DNA from: Parvibaculum sp.
GTDB taxonomy: Bacteria > Pseudomonadota > Alphaproteobacteria > Parvibaculales > Parvibaculaceae
DNA: 64,000 nucleotides
Assembly: GCA_017642695.1 (NCBI GenBank)
Contig: JAEPQD010000001.1
Location: 1,993,701 to 2,057,700 of the forward strand
Reading direction: 5' to 3'
Below, piece by piece: positions 9,437 through 17,577 of the stretch (within the stretch, counting starts at the first letter, position 1; every line of letters begins with the position of its first letter). The translations under genes and the position numbers were made by a program. A model generated the notes under the pieces. It was not told the DNA's origin and did not search any database. It saw only the letters and a list, made by a program, of their open reading frames with translations.

Positions 9437-11572
9437 ATGCGTCGCGTATCGGTCGACATCGGCGGAACCTTCACGGATTGCTCGCTTGTCTGGGACGACG
9501 TTTATGTCGAGGCGAAGGCGCTTACGACGCACCAGAACCTCGCGCTCGGTTTCAACGCCTCGCTGAAGATCGCCTATGAGCAGCTCGGCCTCTCGCTGGA
9601 AGAAGTGATGCGCGAAGTGGACAGCGTCCGCTACGCGACGACGCTCGGCACCAACGCGCTGATCGAGCGCCGCGGTCCCCGCGTCGGCCTCATCGTCACG
9701 GCCGGCTTCGAGGCGATGGTGCCCTTGAGCCGCGGCCTCGGTTACGGCGAGGGCCTGCCGGACCGTCTCCGCCGCGACCTGCCGATGGCGCAGCGTCCCG
9801 CGCCGCTCGTGCCCGTCCAGATGATCGTCGGCATTCGCGAGCGCGTCGCCGAAACCGGCGAGATCGTCATGGCGGTCGATCCCGAAGACGTGCGCGATTG
9901 CGTCCGCAAGCTCGTCGACAATGGCGTCCAGGCCTTCGTCGTCTCCCTGGTCAATGCCGTCGTCCAGCCGGAACACGAACTTCTCGTCGAGGAAATCATT
10001 CGCGACGAATTCCCCGAGCATCTTCTCGGCTCCGCGCCCATCGTGCTGTCCCACAAGGTGGGCGGCCGCAAGGGCGAATATGCCCGCACCTCGTCGGCGA
10101 TCATCGACGCCTTCCTGCACAACGCCATGTATCACGGCCTCTCCTCGCTCGAGCTGAACCTCCGTGACAACGGCTACCGCAAACCCATGCTCGTCATCCA
10201 CAATTCGGGCGGCATGGCGCAGCTGAATTCGACAGACGCGCTCCAGACGATCCATTCCGGCCCCGTCGCCGGCATCAATGCTTCCGAGCATCTCGCCGCC
10301 GAAACCGATCTCGGCAACGTCGTCTGCACCGACATGGGCGGCACCTCCTTCGACATCGGCCTCGTCGTGAAGGGCGGGGTTAAGTTCTACGACTTCAATC
10401 CCGTGATCGAGCGCTGGCTCGTCAACATCCCGATGGTCCATCTCGTCACCCTCGGCGCGGGCGGCGGTTCCATCGCGCGCTACGACCGTCTCCGCCGCGC
10501 CGTCGCCGTCGGTCCGGAAAGCGCAGGCTCGGACCCCGGCCCCGCCTGCTACAACCGTGGCGGCCGCAATCCGACCGTGACCGACGCCGACCTCGCTCTC
10601 GGCTACTTGATCGCCGACCGCTACGCAGGCGGCTCGATCCCGCTCAATGAACGCCGCGCCACCCGTGCGCTCGAAAAGGAGATCGGCGAGATCATGAACG
10701 TGGACGCCATCGGCGCCGCCAAGCTGGTCCGCGACAAGGTCGACAACGACATGGCGAACGGTATCGCGCAGGAACTGCGCGTCCGTGGCTATGAGCCGCG
10801 TCACTTCACGCTGCTCGCCTATGGCGGCAACGGTGCGCTCCATGCCTGCGGCATCGCCAACATGCTTGGCGTCTCCCGCGTCATGGTGCCGCCCTTCACC
10901 TCCATCTTCTCGGCCATCGGCGCGGGCAACATGGACCAGCTCCATTTCCACGAGCGCTCGCTTTATCTCTCGCTCTACGACTCGAACACCCGCGCCCTCT
11001 TCGACGACTTCCCGCACTTCAACGCGCTGGTCGAGGAACTGGAGCAGAAGGGCAAGGACGATCTCGTCCGCCAGGGCGTGCCGGAAGAGGCGATTCAGCA
11101 CCGCCTCGAACTCGACATGCGTTATGGCAACCAGCTCGCTCAGACGGCCGTCGTCGTCTCGAAGAACCGGTTGAACTCCGCCGAAGACCTTCTCGAAGTC
11201 ATGAAGGAATTCTCTGCCGACTATGGCCGCCGCTACGGCGAAGGCAGCCAGGCGCCGGAAGCCGGCATCCGCGTGAACACGATCCGCGTCGCGACTTATT
11301 CCAGCATGTCGACGCTCAAGTTCCAGGGCGTTCTGCCGAACGAAAAGGAACTGACAAAGGCGCCCGCCGCGTCCGAAACCCGCGAGTGCCACTTTGTCGG
11401 TCACGACGCGCCGCTCGCCACCGGCTTCTACGAACTCGCCGATCTCGATTTCGGCGCTGTAGTGGAGGCCCCCGCCGTCGTCATTTCCCCGTCCACGACC
11501 TATCTGGTCGAACCCGGCTGGAAGCTTCGCATCGGCCGCTACGGCGCGGGCCTCTTCGAACGGGCGCAGTAA
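9437..11572 (+). CDS. Ketone carboxylase subunit, hydantoinase-A-like (AcxA/Apc3-like)
   Basis: A 711-residue hydantoinase A-type ATPase subunit, close in size to the beta subunit of acetone carboxylase (about 717). It has the canonical D7-I-G-G-T-F-T-D loop, TTLGTNALIERRGPRVGL, and the second phosphate loop D299-M-G-G-T-S-F-D, followed by GAGGGSIARYD and GPESAGSDPGPACY. Such subunits bind ATP and activate bicarbonate or the enolate of the ketone. AACGAGGAACGAAAC precedes the ATG. Two hydantoinase-A-like subunits of different type in one operon argue for the acetophenone-carboxylase plan (alpha plus alpha-prime) over the simpler acetone carboxylase plan. Confidence 0.88.
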   Translation: MRRVSVDIGGTFTDCSLVWDDVYVEAKALTTHQNLALGFNASLKIAYEQLGLSLEEVMREVDSVRYATTLGTNALIERRGPRVGLIVTAGFEAMVPLSRGLGYGEGLPDRLRRDLPMAQRPAPLVPVQMIVGIRERVAETGEIVMAVDPEDVRDCVRKLVDNGVQAFVVSLVNAVVQPEHELLVEEIIRDEFPEHLLGSAPIVLSHKVGGRKGEYARTSSAIIDAFLHNAMYHGLSSLELNLRDNGYRKPMLVIHNSGGMAQLNSTDALQTIHSGPVAGINASEHLAAETDLGNVVCTDMGGTSFDIGLVVKGGVKFYDFNPVIERWLVNIPMVHLVTLGAGGGSIARYDRLRRAVAVGPESAGSDPGPACYNRGGRNPTVTDADLALGYLIADRYAGGSIPLNERRATRALEKEIGEIMNVDAIGAAKLVRDKVDNDMANGIAQELRVRGYEPRHFTLLAYGGNGALHACGIANMLGVSRVMVPPFTSIFSAIGAGNMDQLHFHERSLYLSLYDSNTRALFDDFPHFNALVEELEQKGKDDLVRQGVPEEAIQHRLELDMRYGNQLAQTAVVVSKNRLNSAEDLLEVMKEFSADYGRRYGEGSQAPEAGIRVNTIRVATYSSMSTLKFQGVLPNEKELTKAPAASETRECHFVGHDAPLATGFYELADLDFGAVVEAPAVVISPSTTYLVEPGWKLRIGRYGAGLFERAQ

Positions 11573-11611
11573 TGACGACGCAGACAGAAAACATCTCCGG
11601 GAGGAAACACA

Positions 11612-13861
11612 ATGGGTGACGACATGGACATCGGCGGCGCACCGTCCGCTGCCGTTCAGGACTTCCTGAAGGAAACGAGCCTCTATCTCGCGCCCGATCC
11701 GGAGATCATGAACAATCACGGTCTTGAGCCGCGCACCGCCTTCGAGGATCAGTGCATCGGCAAGGAGGGCGATCCCGTCCGCCTCGAAATCGTCCGCGAG
11801 CGTATCCTCGCCGGCGTGAACGAGAGCTACGAGATGCTGGAGAACATGGGCGCAGCGCCTGGCGCGAAGTGGGGCGACTGCGTTTCCGCCGTCTATACGG
11901 CGTCGGGCGACCTCTCGCTCGCGAGCTCCGGCGGCGTCGTCATCTTCTGCAACCTCGTTCAGTATCCGATCAAGTTCGTCAACAAGTACTGGTCGGGCGA
12001 CCCCACTGTCGGAATCAAGGAAGGCGATGTCTTCATCGTCAACGATGCCCGCTACGGTCAGGCGCACAATACCGATCAGTCAATGATGATGCCCGTGTTC
12101 CACGAAGGGCGCATCGTCGCCTGGGCGGGCGCGACCGTTCACGAAGGTGAGAATGGCGCCATCGAACCGGGCGGTATGCCCTCGCTTGCCGAGCAGATCT
12201 GGGACGAAGGGCTCAAGATGTCGCCCTTCAAGGTTGCGGAGAACTACAGGCTCCGCCGCGACCTCGTCACCTTCCTGCAGAACTCCGTGCGCGAGCCGAA
12301 GCTGCAATATGCGGACATGAAGGTGAAGATGTATGTCTGCCGCCGCATCGAGACGCGCATTCACGAGGCGATCGCCGAATATGGCGTCGAGGCCGTCGTC
12401 GCCGCGCTCCGCATGAACCTCGAGGACACGGACGCCGAAGTGCGCCGCCGCCTGCTCGAATGGCCGGACGGCACCACGCGCCATGCCTGGTGGACCGACG
12501 GCACACTGCGCGAAAACGTCCAGATCAAGATCAACCTCGCGCTGACGAAGAAGGGCGACGAGATCACCTTCGACTATCGTGGATCGAGCCCCGAATTCAC
12601 CAACCGCTCGAACAACAGTCTCGACATCACGGTGAAGGGCATGCTCGCCCAGCTCTTCCTCACCTTCATCTGGCCGGACATTCCCCGCAATCAGGGTGTG
12701 CTCGCGCCGGTGAAGTTCATCTTCGACAATCCCTCGGTGCTGAAGCCTGCCTTCGGCACGCCGAATGCGCAATCCATGATGACGGTCTTCACTGCGTGGA
12801 GCGCCGGTCAGGTCTGCGCGATGAAGTTCCTCTATTCCAACCCGAAGAAATACACGCGGGTTCTCGCGCCCTGGTTCAACATGATCAACACCTTCCTCTT
12901 CGGCGGGCTCACGCAGCACGGCGAAATGGTCGGTAACGTCTGCGCCGACATCAACGGCATGGGCGGCGGTGCGCTGGCGGACCGCGATGGCGAGCATGGC
13001 TGCGCGCCGATCTTCGCCACCATGTCCGACATCGGCGAGCAGGAGTTCATCGAGGAGGAGATGCCCTTCATCCAGATCGTCTCCAAGAAGATGATGAAGG
13101 ACAATCAGGGCTTCGGCCGCCAGCGTGGCGGCATGGGCTACCAGATGGTGCTCGCCATGCGCGACAGCCCCGCCTTCGGCTTCATGCTGACGGCGATGGG
13201 TGCCAAGTTCCCGAACATTCCGGGCCTCTTCGGCGGCTATGGCTGCCCCACCTATCCGCTCTCGCGGGTCTCGGGCGTCGACGTTTTCGAAATCCTGAAG
13301 ACCGATCCGGGCTCCTTCCGCTATTCCATCGAGGAATTGATGAACGAGCGCCCCTTCAAGGACGCGAAATACACAACCCATCCGATGACGCTCGGCTATA
13401 CGCTGGCGCAGCGCGGCGAGCTCTACATGATCTCGCAGGGCACCGGCGGCGGCTTCGGCGATCCGCTGGACCGCAAGCCCGAGGATGTGATCCGCGATCT
13501 CGACGAGGACCTGATCTCCCACGATGTCGCCTGGCGCGTCTACCGCGTCGTCTACGACAACGAGACGCTTCACGTCGATGAAGAGGCGACGGAGGAGGCG
13601 CGCGAAGCGATGCGCAAGGAACGCATCGCGAAGAGCAAGCCCTTCGATGCCTTCTGTGAAGGTTGGGTGAAGGACAAGCCCTCCGGCAAGGTGCCTTACT
13701 ACGGCTGCTGGGACGACAAGACGATGGTCCATGCGGGCTCGCCCGACACGCTCCATCCGGCCGCCCAGGTCAACCCGCCGGTCATCATGGCGAACCCGCT
13801 CCAGGTCAAGATCGACAGGCTCGAAGCCGAGCTCGCCGCCTGCCGCAAGGGGCAGGGCTGA
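11612..13861 (+). CDS. Ketone carboxylase subunit, hydantoinase-B-like (AcxB/Apc4-like)
   Basis: A 749-residue hydantoinase B/oxoprolinase-type protein related to acetone carboxylase alpha (about 776). It is the large subunit in which carboxylation of the activated ketone is thought to occur. Seen in the sequence: VFIVNDARYGQAHNTDQSM, the VHEGENGAIEPGG stretch, ITFDYRGSSPEFTNRSNNS, and the C-terminal SQGTGGGFGDPLDR motif of HyuB-like proteins. GGGAGGAAACACA precedes the ATG, 39 bases after the previous stop. It ends directly against the fifth gene. The family call is firm; the substrate is unknown. Confidence 0.88.
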   Translation: MGDDMDIGGAPSAAVQDFLKETSLYLAPDPEIMNNHGLEPRTAFEDQCIGKEGDPVRLEIVRERILAGVNESYEMLENMGAAPGAKWGDCVSAVYTASGDLSLASSGGVVIFCNLVQYPIKFVNKYWSGDPTVGIKEGDVFIVNDARYGQAHNTDQSMMMPVFHEGRIVAWAGATVHEGENGAIEPGGMPSLAEQIWDEGLKMSPFKVAENYRLRRDLVTFLQNSVREPKLQYADMKVKMYVCRRIETRIHEAIAEYGVEAVVAALRMNLEDTDAEVRRRLLEWPDGTTRHAWWTDGTLRENVQIKINLALTKKGDEITFDYRGSSPEFTNRSNNSLDITVKGMLAQLFLTFIWPDIPRNQGVLAPVKFIFDNPSVLKPAFGTPNAQSMMTVFTAWSAGQVCAMKFLYSNPKKYTRVLAPWFNMINTFLFGGLTQHGEMVGNVCADINGMGGGALADRDGEHGCAPIFATMSDIGEQEFIEEEMPFIQIVSKKMMKDNQGFGRQRGGMGYQMVLAMRDSPAFGFMLTAMGAKFPNIPGLFGGYGCPTYPLSRVSGVDVFEILKTDPGSFRYSIEELMNERPFKDAKYTTHPMTLGYTLAQRGELYMISQGTGGGFGDPLDRKPEDVIRDLDEDLISHDVAWRVYRVVYDNETLHVDEEATEEAREAMRKERIAKSKPFDAFCEGWVKDKPSGKVPYYGCWDDKTMVHAGSPDTLHPAAQVNPPVIMANPLQVKIDRLEAELAACRKGQG

Positions 13862-13863
13862 AA

Positions 13864-14631
13864 ATGACCGCCTCGCTGCCGCCGCTCTGGATCGACGGTT
13901 ACGCCTTTGGTGCCCGCGTCCTGCGCGGTGGCGAGGAACCGTGGAAGACGCCGGACGACTTCGGCTTCTTCCTGCGCGATCTCGCACAGCTTCTCTCGCT
14001 CGATCTGGTCGAGGTTCCGGTCCTGCCCGCGATCCTCGCATGGGGAGAGATGGAGGGCGTCGCTCTTGGCTCCCTCGGCGCGGACGGCATGGAGCGGCTC
14101 ATGGCGGACACGCGCTTCCGTGCTCATCTGAAGCGCGGGCTTGAAACGGCGGCGGGCGCGCTCGGCTCCCGTGCGCTTGCGCTCTCCCTTCCCGGTCCCG
14201 GCGTGCTCGCCGCGCTGTGCTGTCCGGAAGATGAAAGGGACGAGGATGCGCTGGATGACCTCGCGCTGTCGCTCGCCGATCTTCTCCGTGCACTCTATCG
14301 CCCGGAGCTCTCCGCCTTTCGTTTCGCGGAAAGTGACCCTCGCGCGCTCGACTTCTTCGATCCCCTCACCAATGTCGCCCGCCACTATGAAGCCGCCTCC
14401 GTCCTCGTTCTGACGGGCGAGGCATCCGCGGCCGCTGAGGAGGCTTCGGGGTTCGATGCTGTCCTTTGCGAAGGGGAGGGCGGCAGCGGTCTCGTTCTTC
14501 CTGCCGCCATTTGGAATGGGGCGTCCGCGGTGCCGGCATCGGATATTCCGGCATTCACGGAAGTGCCGGCGGACATGGTTCCTGAAACCGTGCTCGCGAG
14601 GCTCAGGCAACTGGGCGGTCAGGCAGCCTGA
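13864..14631 (+). CDS. Fifth carboxylase-operon protein (Apc5 position), unknown fold
   Basis: A 255-residue protein whose ATG follows the previous stop by two bases, so it is tightly coupled to the carboxylase genes. I do not recognise a domain with certainty. A motif ALALSLPGPGVLAAL near residues 103-117 resembles the LPGP strand-loop of MetE/uroporphyrinogen-decarboxylase TIM barrels. The sequence is acidic and alanine-rich with no membrane segment. Its position equals apc5, whose product (about 34 kDa in the described enzyme) is a loosely bound component needed for acetophenone carboxylase activity. This one is shorter (about 27 kDa). The role as a fifth subunit is inferred from position only. 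A longer reading from 13663 would overlap the previous gene and is unlikely. Confidence 0.7.
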   Translation: MTASLPPLWIDGYAFGARVLRGGEEPWKTPDDFGFFLRDLAQLLSLDLVEVPVLPAILAWGEMEGVALGSLGADGMERLMADTRFRAHLKRGLETAAGALGSRALALSLPGPGVLAALCCPEDERDEDALDDLALSLADLLRALYRPELSAFRFAESDPRALDFFDPLTNVARHYEAASVLVLTGEASAAAEEASGFDAVLCEGEGGSGLVLPAAIWNGASAVPASDIPAFTEVPADMVPETVLARLRQLGGQAA

Positions 14632-14672
14632 ATATCCTCCTCGGGAGACGATCCCTCCCTCCCGGACGACTT

Positions 14673-14706
14673 GGCTGCTCTTCGGCAACGGAGAGCAGCC
14701 TTTTTT
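14673..14706 (+). terminator. Rho-independent terminator of the carboxylase operon
   Basis: A 9-bp perfect stem GGCTGCTCT (14673-14681) / AGAGCAGCC (14692-14700) is followed at once by six T. It lies 42 bases after the stop of the fifth carboxylase gene and ends the operon. Confidence 0.9.
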
Positions 14707-14739
14707 CTGCCCGTCTGCGCATGCCCGTCCCCCCTTTCG

Positions 14740-14866
14740 TGTAGTACCGCCTATTTGCCGTATACGGAATACTTGCGCCACTTACGAGCGGTACCCAGCG
14801 GGGAGCGCTCCCTCCGCCTCTCCGCCAGACTTCGGCTGCCTCGCCTTCCCGCGGGGCAGCCTTTTT
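14740..14866 (+). ncRNA. Candidate structured intergenic RNA with its own terminator
   Basis: Between the operon terminator and the convergent CoA-ligase gene lies a compact series of inverted repeats. GTACCGC (14744-14750) pairs with GCGGTAC (14788-14794) and encloses the palindrome CCGTATACGG (14758-14767). Then come the palindrome GGGAGCGCTCCC (14801-14812) and a terminator-like stem GGCTGCC (14834-14840) / GGCAGCC (14855-14861) with five T. The last part resembles the operon terminator and its CCCTCC-rich lead-in, as if duplicated. I see no open frame and no convincing promoter. It could be a small RNA, a read-through element or only a second terminator. Confidence 0.3.
14834..14866 (+). 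terminator. Second terminator-like hairpin downstream of the carboxylase operon
   Basis: GGCTGCC, a 14-base loop, GGCAGCC, then TTTTT. It stands about 160 bases after the first terminator and has a related stem. The remainder of the gap up to 15109 contains one further perfect palindrome (CCCTCCCC-GA-GGGGAGGG, 14893-14910) and nothing else I can name. Confidence 0.6.
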
Positions 14867-15109
14867 CTCGTTTGTGAAAGCGATCCTTCCAACCCTCCCC
14901 GAGGGGAGGGGCGGAAAATTCACGGAATTTTTCGGGGCGGGGGAAGGGGGATATCTCGAACCCGGCGATCAGCCTTGTCCCCGGGTCATTTCCGGCCAGA
15001 ACCGGGGACAACCGCCGGCACACGGGGCGGGGACAAACTCTCGTCCTCGCACCGCAGCATCGCCGCAAGACGCTTTGTGACGTTTCAGTGACAGTTCGAT
15101 GACGGTCGT

Positions 15110-17104
15110 CTATGCGGCGGCCGTTTTATACTCGGTCTGCGTCTCCGCGAAGCGCACGAAATAGTCGATCGCAGCAGGATTTGCCATCGCATCCCGGCTC
15201 GCCGCCTTCTCCAGCGCCACGCCGAGCAGGATCTTGCGCACCGGCACTTCCATCTTCTTGCCCGTCAGCGTGTAGGGCACCGCGTCGATTTCGTAAATCC
15301 TGTCAGGGACATGGCGCGGGGAGTACTTTTCCTTCAGCGCCTTGTTGATCTTTGCCTTCACCTCGTCCGTGAGCTTCGCACCCTTTGCCATCGTCACGAA
15401 CAGCGGCATGAAGAAGGTGCCGCCAGGCAGGTCGAGATTGACGATGATCGAGTCCTCGATCTCCTCAAGTCCTTCTATCGTCCGGTAAATTTCCGCTGTC
15501 CCGATCCGCACGCCATATCTGTTCAGCGTCGAATCCGAACGCCCCATGATGAAGCAGCCGCCGCGCTCATTGACCTTGAAGTAGTCGCCGTGCCGCCAGT
15601 GTCCTTCATAGGTGTCGAAATAGCTGTCGTGGTAGCGGTGTCCGCCTTCGTCGTTCCAGAAATAGAGCGGCATCGACGGCATCGGCTTGCTCACCACGAG
15701 CTCGCCCACCTCGCCGATAACCGGATTTCCTTCGTCGTCAAAGGCATTTACGTCGACGCCGAGGCATCGCGTCTGAATCTCGCCCGCATGTACCGGCAGC
15801 GTCGGCATGCCGCCCACAAAGGCGGAGGCGACGTCCGTGCCGCCGCTCTGCGACGTCACCCAGATGTCGGATTGCAGGTTCTCGAAGCACCATTCCATGT
15901 GTTCCGGCATCACCGGCGAGCCGCCGAGCAGGATGCTCTTCATCTTCGACATGTCGTAGAGCTTGTTCGGTTTGATACCGGCCTTCATCTGTCCGTTGAG
16001 GAAGGTCGGGCTCGCACCGAACAACGTCATGCCGGTTTCAGCCGCGAGCTCCCACAGGCGGTCTGCCTTCGGCACCATCGGGTTGCCGTCATAGAGCACC
16101 ACGGCGGAGCCTGCGACGAGGCCCGAAAGCAGGATGTTCCACATCACCCAGCCCGTCGTCGTGAAGTAGAACATGCAGGATGTGGGCTTCAGGTTCAGGT
16201 GGAAATGCGTGAATTTGAGCGCTTCCAGCAGCACCCCACCATGTCCGTGCACGAAGGGCTTCGGCAGTCCCGTCGTTCCCGACGAGTAGACGATCCAGAG
16301 TGGATGGTCGAACCTCGTATCCTCGAACGCGAAATCCGTCACCTCGTCGCGATCGAGAAGCGATTGCCACGCAACGGCTTTCGGCGTCACGGGTTCGGCG
16401 CTGTAGTCTGCGGATGAGCCTTTCACATGCACGATGTGTTCGAGCGAGGGCAGGGCGTCCGCCATGGCGCGCACTTCCGTCCGCCGGTCGAAATCCTTGC
16501 CCCCATAGCGATAGCTGTCGCTTGCGAACATGAGTTTCGGGGTGATCTGCCCGAACCGGTCGATGACGCTCGCGGAGCCGAAATCAGGCGAGCAGCTCGA
16601 CCAGATCGCGCCGATGCTGGCCGTGGCGAAGAAAGCGATGGCGGCTTCCGGGACATTGGGCATGTAGGAAACGACGCGGTCGCCGGGCTTTATCCCCAGT
16701 TCTCTGAGCGAGGTCGCGACCTTGAAAACCTGGCGACGGAGTTCGTCCCAGCTGATCTTTCGCGCCGGGCCTTCTTCCCCGGCCGCATGGATCGCCGTCT
16801 TGTCGCCTTCGCCCTTCGAGAGCAGCGTGGCGATGTAGTTCACGCGGGCGCCGCAGAACCATTCCGTTCCCGGCATCTCCGGGTGCCGCATCACGCATTC
16901 ATAGGGCGTCGAGGAGGTAAGGCCGAAATACCGCCAGATTGCCTCCCAGAAGCCGGCAATGTCATCCGCCGACCAGCGCCGGACCTCTTCGTAGTTCTTG
17001 AAATCATGCCCCTTGCCGTTCAGCCAGTCGGTGAACGCGGTGATGTTTGCATCCGCCACCATCTCGCGCGACGGCGTCCACAGCAGGTCTCCCATATTGG
17101 CCAC
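15110..17104 (-). CDS. Acetoacetate-CoA ligase family (possible beta-ketoacid/benzoylacetate-CoA ligase)
   Basis: A 664-residue adenylate-forming ligase of the acetoacetyl-CoA synthetase type, the usual length for that family. Seen: the long N-terminal lid (YFGLTSSTPYECVM), the AMP loop YSSGTTGLPKP near residues 268-280, GGSPVMPEHMEW, and a C-terminal domain ending in the conserved Lys of TGKKMEVPVRK. It activates a beta-keto acid with ATP and CoA. It is transcribed towards the carboxylase operon. Palindrome site D lies about 75 bases before its ATG. Acetoacetate-type ligases follow acetone or acetophenone carboxylases in known pathways (Bal for benzoylacetate), so its substrate may be the carboxylase product. 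A plain acetoacetate role in ketone-body use is the alternative. Confidence 0.87.
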   Translation of the reverse strand: MANMGDLLWTPSREMVADANITAFTDWLNGKGHDFKNYEEVRRWSADDIAGFWEAIWRYFGLTSSTPYECVMRHPEMPGTEWFCGARVNYIATLLSKGEGDKTAIHAAGEEGPARKISWDELRRQVFKVATSLRELGIKPGDRVVSYMPNVPEAAIAFFATASIGAIWSSCSPDFGSASVIDRFGQITPKLMFASDSYRYGGKDFDRRTEVRAMADALPSLEHIVHVKGSSADYSAEPVTPKAVAWQSLLDRDEVTDFAFEDTRFDHPLWIVYSSGTTGLPKPFVHGHGGVLLEALKFTHFHLNLKPTSCMFYFTTTGWVMWNILLSGLVAGSAVVLYDGNPMVPKADRLWELAAETGMTLFGASPTFLNGQMKAGIKPNKLYDMSKMKSILLGGSPVMPEHMEWCFENLQSDIWVTSQSGGTDVASAFVGGMPTLPVHAGEIQTRCLGVDVNAFDDEGNPVIGEVGELVVSKPMPSMPLYFWNDEGGHRYHDSYFDTYEGHWRHGDYFKVNERGGCFIMGRSDSTLNRYGVRIGTAEIYRTIEGLEEIEDSIIVNLDLPGGTFFMPLFVTMAKGAKLTDEVKAKINKALKEKYSPRHVPDRIYEIDAVPYTLTGKKMEVPVRKILLGVALEKAASRDAMANPAAIDYFVRFAETQTEYKTAAA

Positions 17105-17170
17105 GGCGTTCTCTCCCTCATGCCTACCGCTTCTTGTTGGCGTGATCCTAGGGAGGACGCGTGTGCCTTA

Positions 17171-17190
17171 TCCCCACCCGTTTGGGCGGC
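17171..17190 (-). promoter_or_regulatory. Palindromic operator candidate, site D
   Basis: Read on the minus strand: CCGCCC-AAAC-GGGTGGGG, about 75 bases upstream of the CoA-ligase start. It shares the GGGTGGGG half and the CCRYCC half with sites A to C. It lies in the 473-base divergent gap (17105-17577) between the ligase and the RND transporter, which also contains site C. I see no gene in that gap. Confidence 0.5.
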
Positions 17191-17378
17191 GTTAACTCTC
17201 TCCCTCATCTCCGATTGAGCAGCCTTCCCAACTCATTCGTGTAATTCCGCGCCTTGTCCGCGACGCGCACCATGCGGTCCGGGGTGGAGGAGCGGCGTCG
17301 TTGTGATGCGCTGCAGCAAGTTTCGATGCGTGTCTGAAATATCGCTGTTTCGGTCATGTTTTCGGCGAACACCGCACC

Positions 17379-17398
17379 GCCATCCTTTAGGGCGGGGT
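17379..17398 (+). promoter_or_regulatory. Palindromic operator candidate, site C
   Basis: CCATCC-TTTA-GGGCGGGGT, the closest relative of site B (CCATCCTTT identical), with a further GCACC/GGTGC outer pairing. It lies about 190 bases before the proposed RND transporter start and within the shared divergent control region. Confidence 0.48.
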
Positions 17399-17577
17399 GC
17401 ATCCGGACGCTGTCGCTCACCATTCCTGCAACGGTCCGGATTCGCGTTTGCCGAATGAACAGGACCGGACGGGAGAGGGAACGGGAGAAGGTTGCCCCGA
17501 CACGCTTGAGAGTTGCGGCACGTGTGCGTTTACGTGCCGAACCAGGTGTGCCGGGAGCTGTATCGGGGGGTGCCTGG

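Noticed and set aside
9182..12067. A 961-codon minus-strand open frame opposite the carboxylase genes
   Set aside because: It spans several plus-strand genes and their gaps, and its product has no family motifs; the plus-strand proteins are unmistakable.
7100..13861. Interpretation as a hydantoin or 5-oxoproline hydrolysis operon
   Set aside because: The gamma-type zinc-ribbon gene inside the operon and the adjacent beta-ketoacid-CoA ligase fit ketone carboxylases; no racemase, carbamoylase or allophanate genes are present.
14893..14910. CCCTCCCC-GA-GGGGAGGG palindrome as a fifth copy of the regulatory motif
   Set aside because: It lies between two gene ends, not before a promoter, and lacks the GGGYGGGG spacing; probably a separate hairpin.
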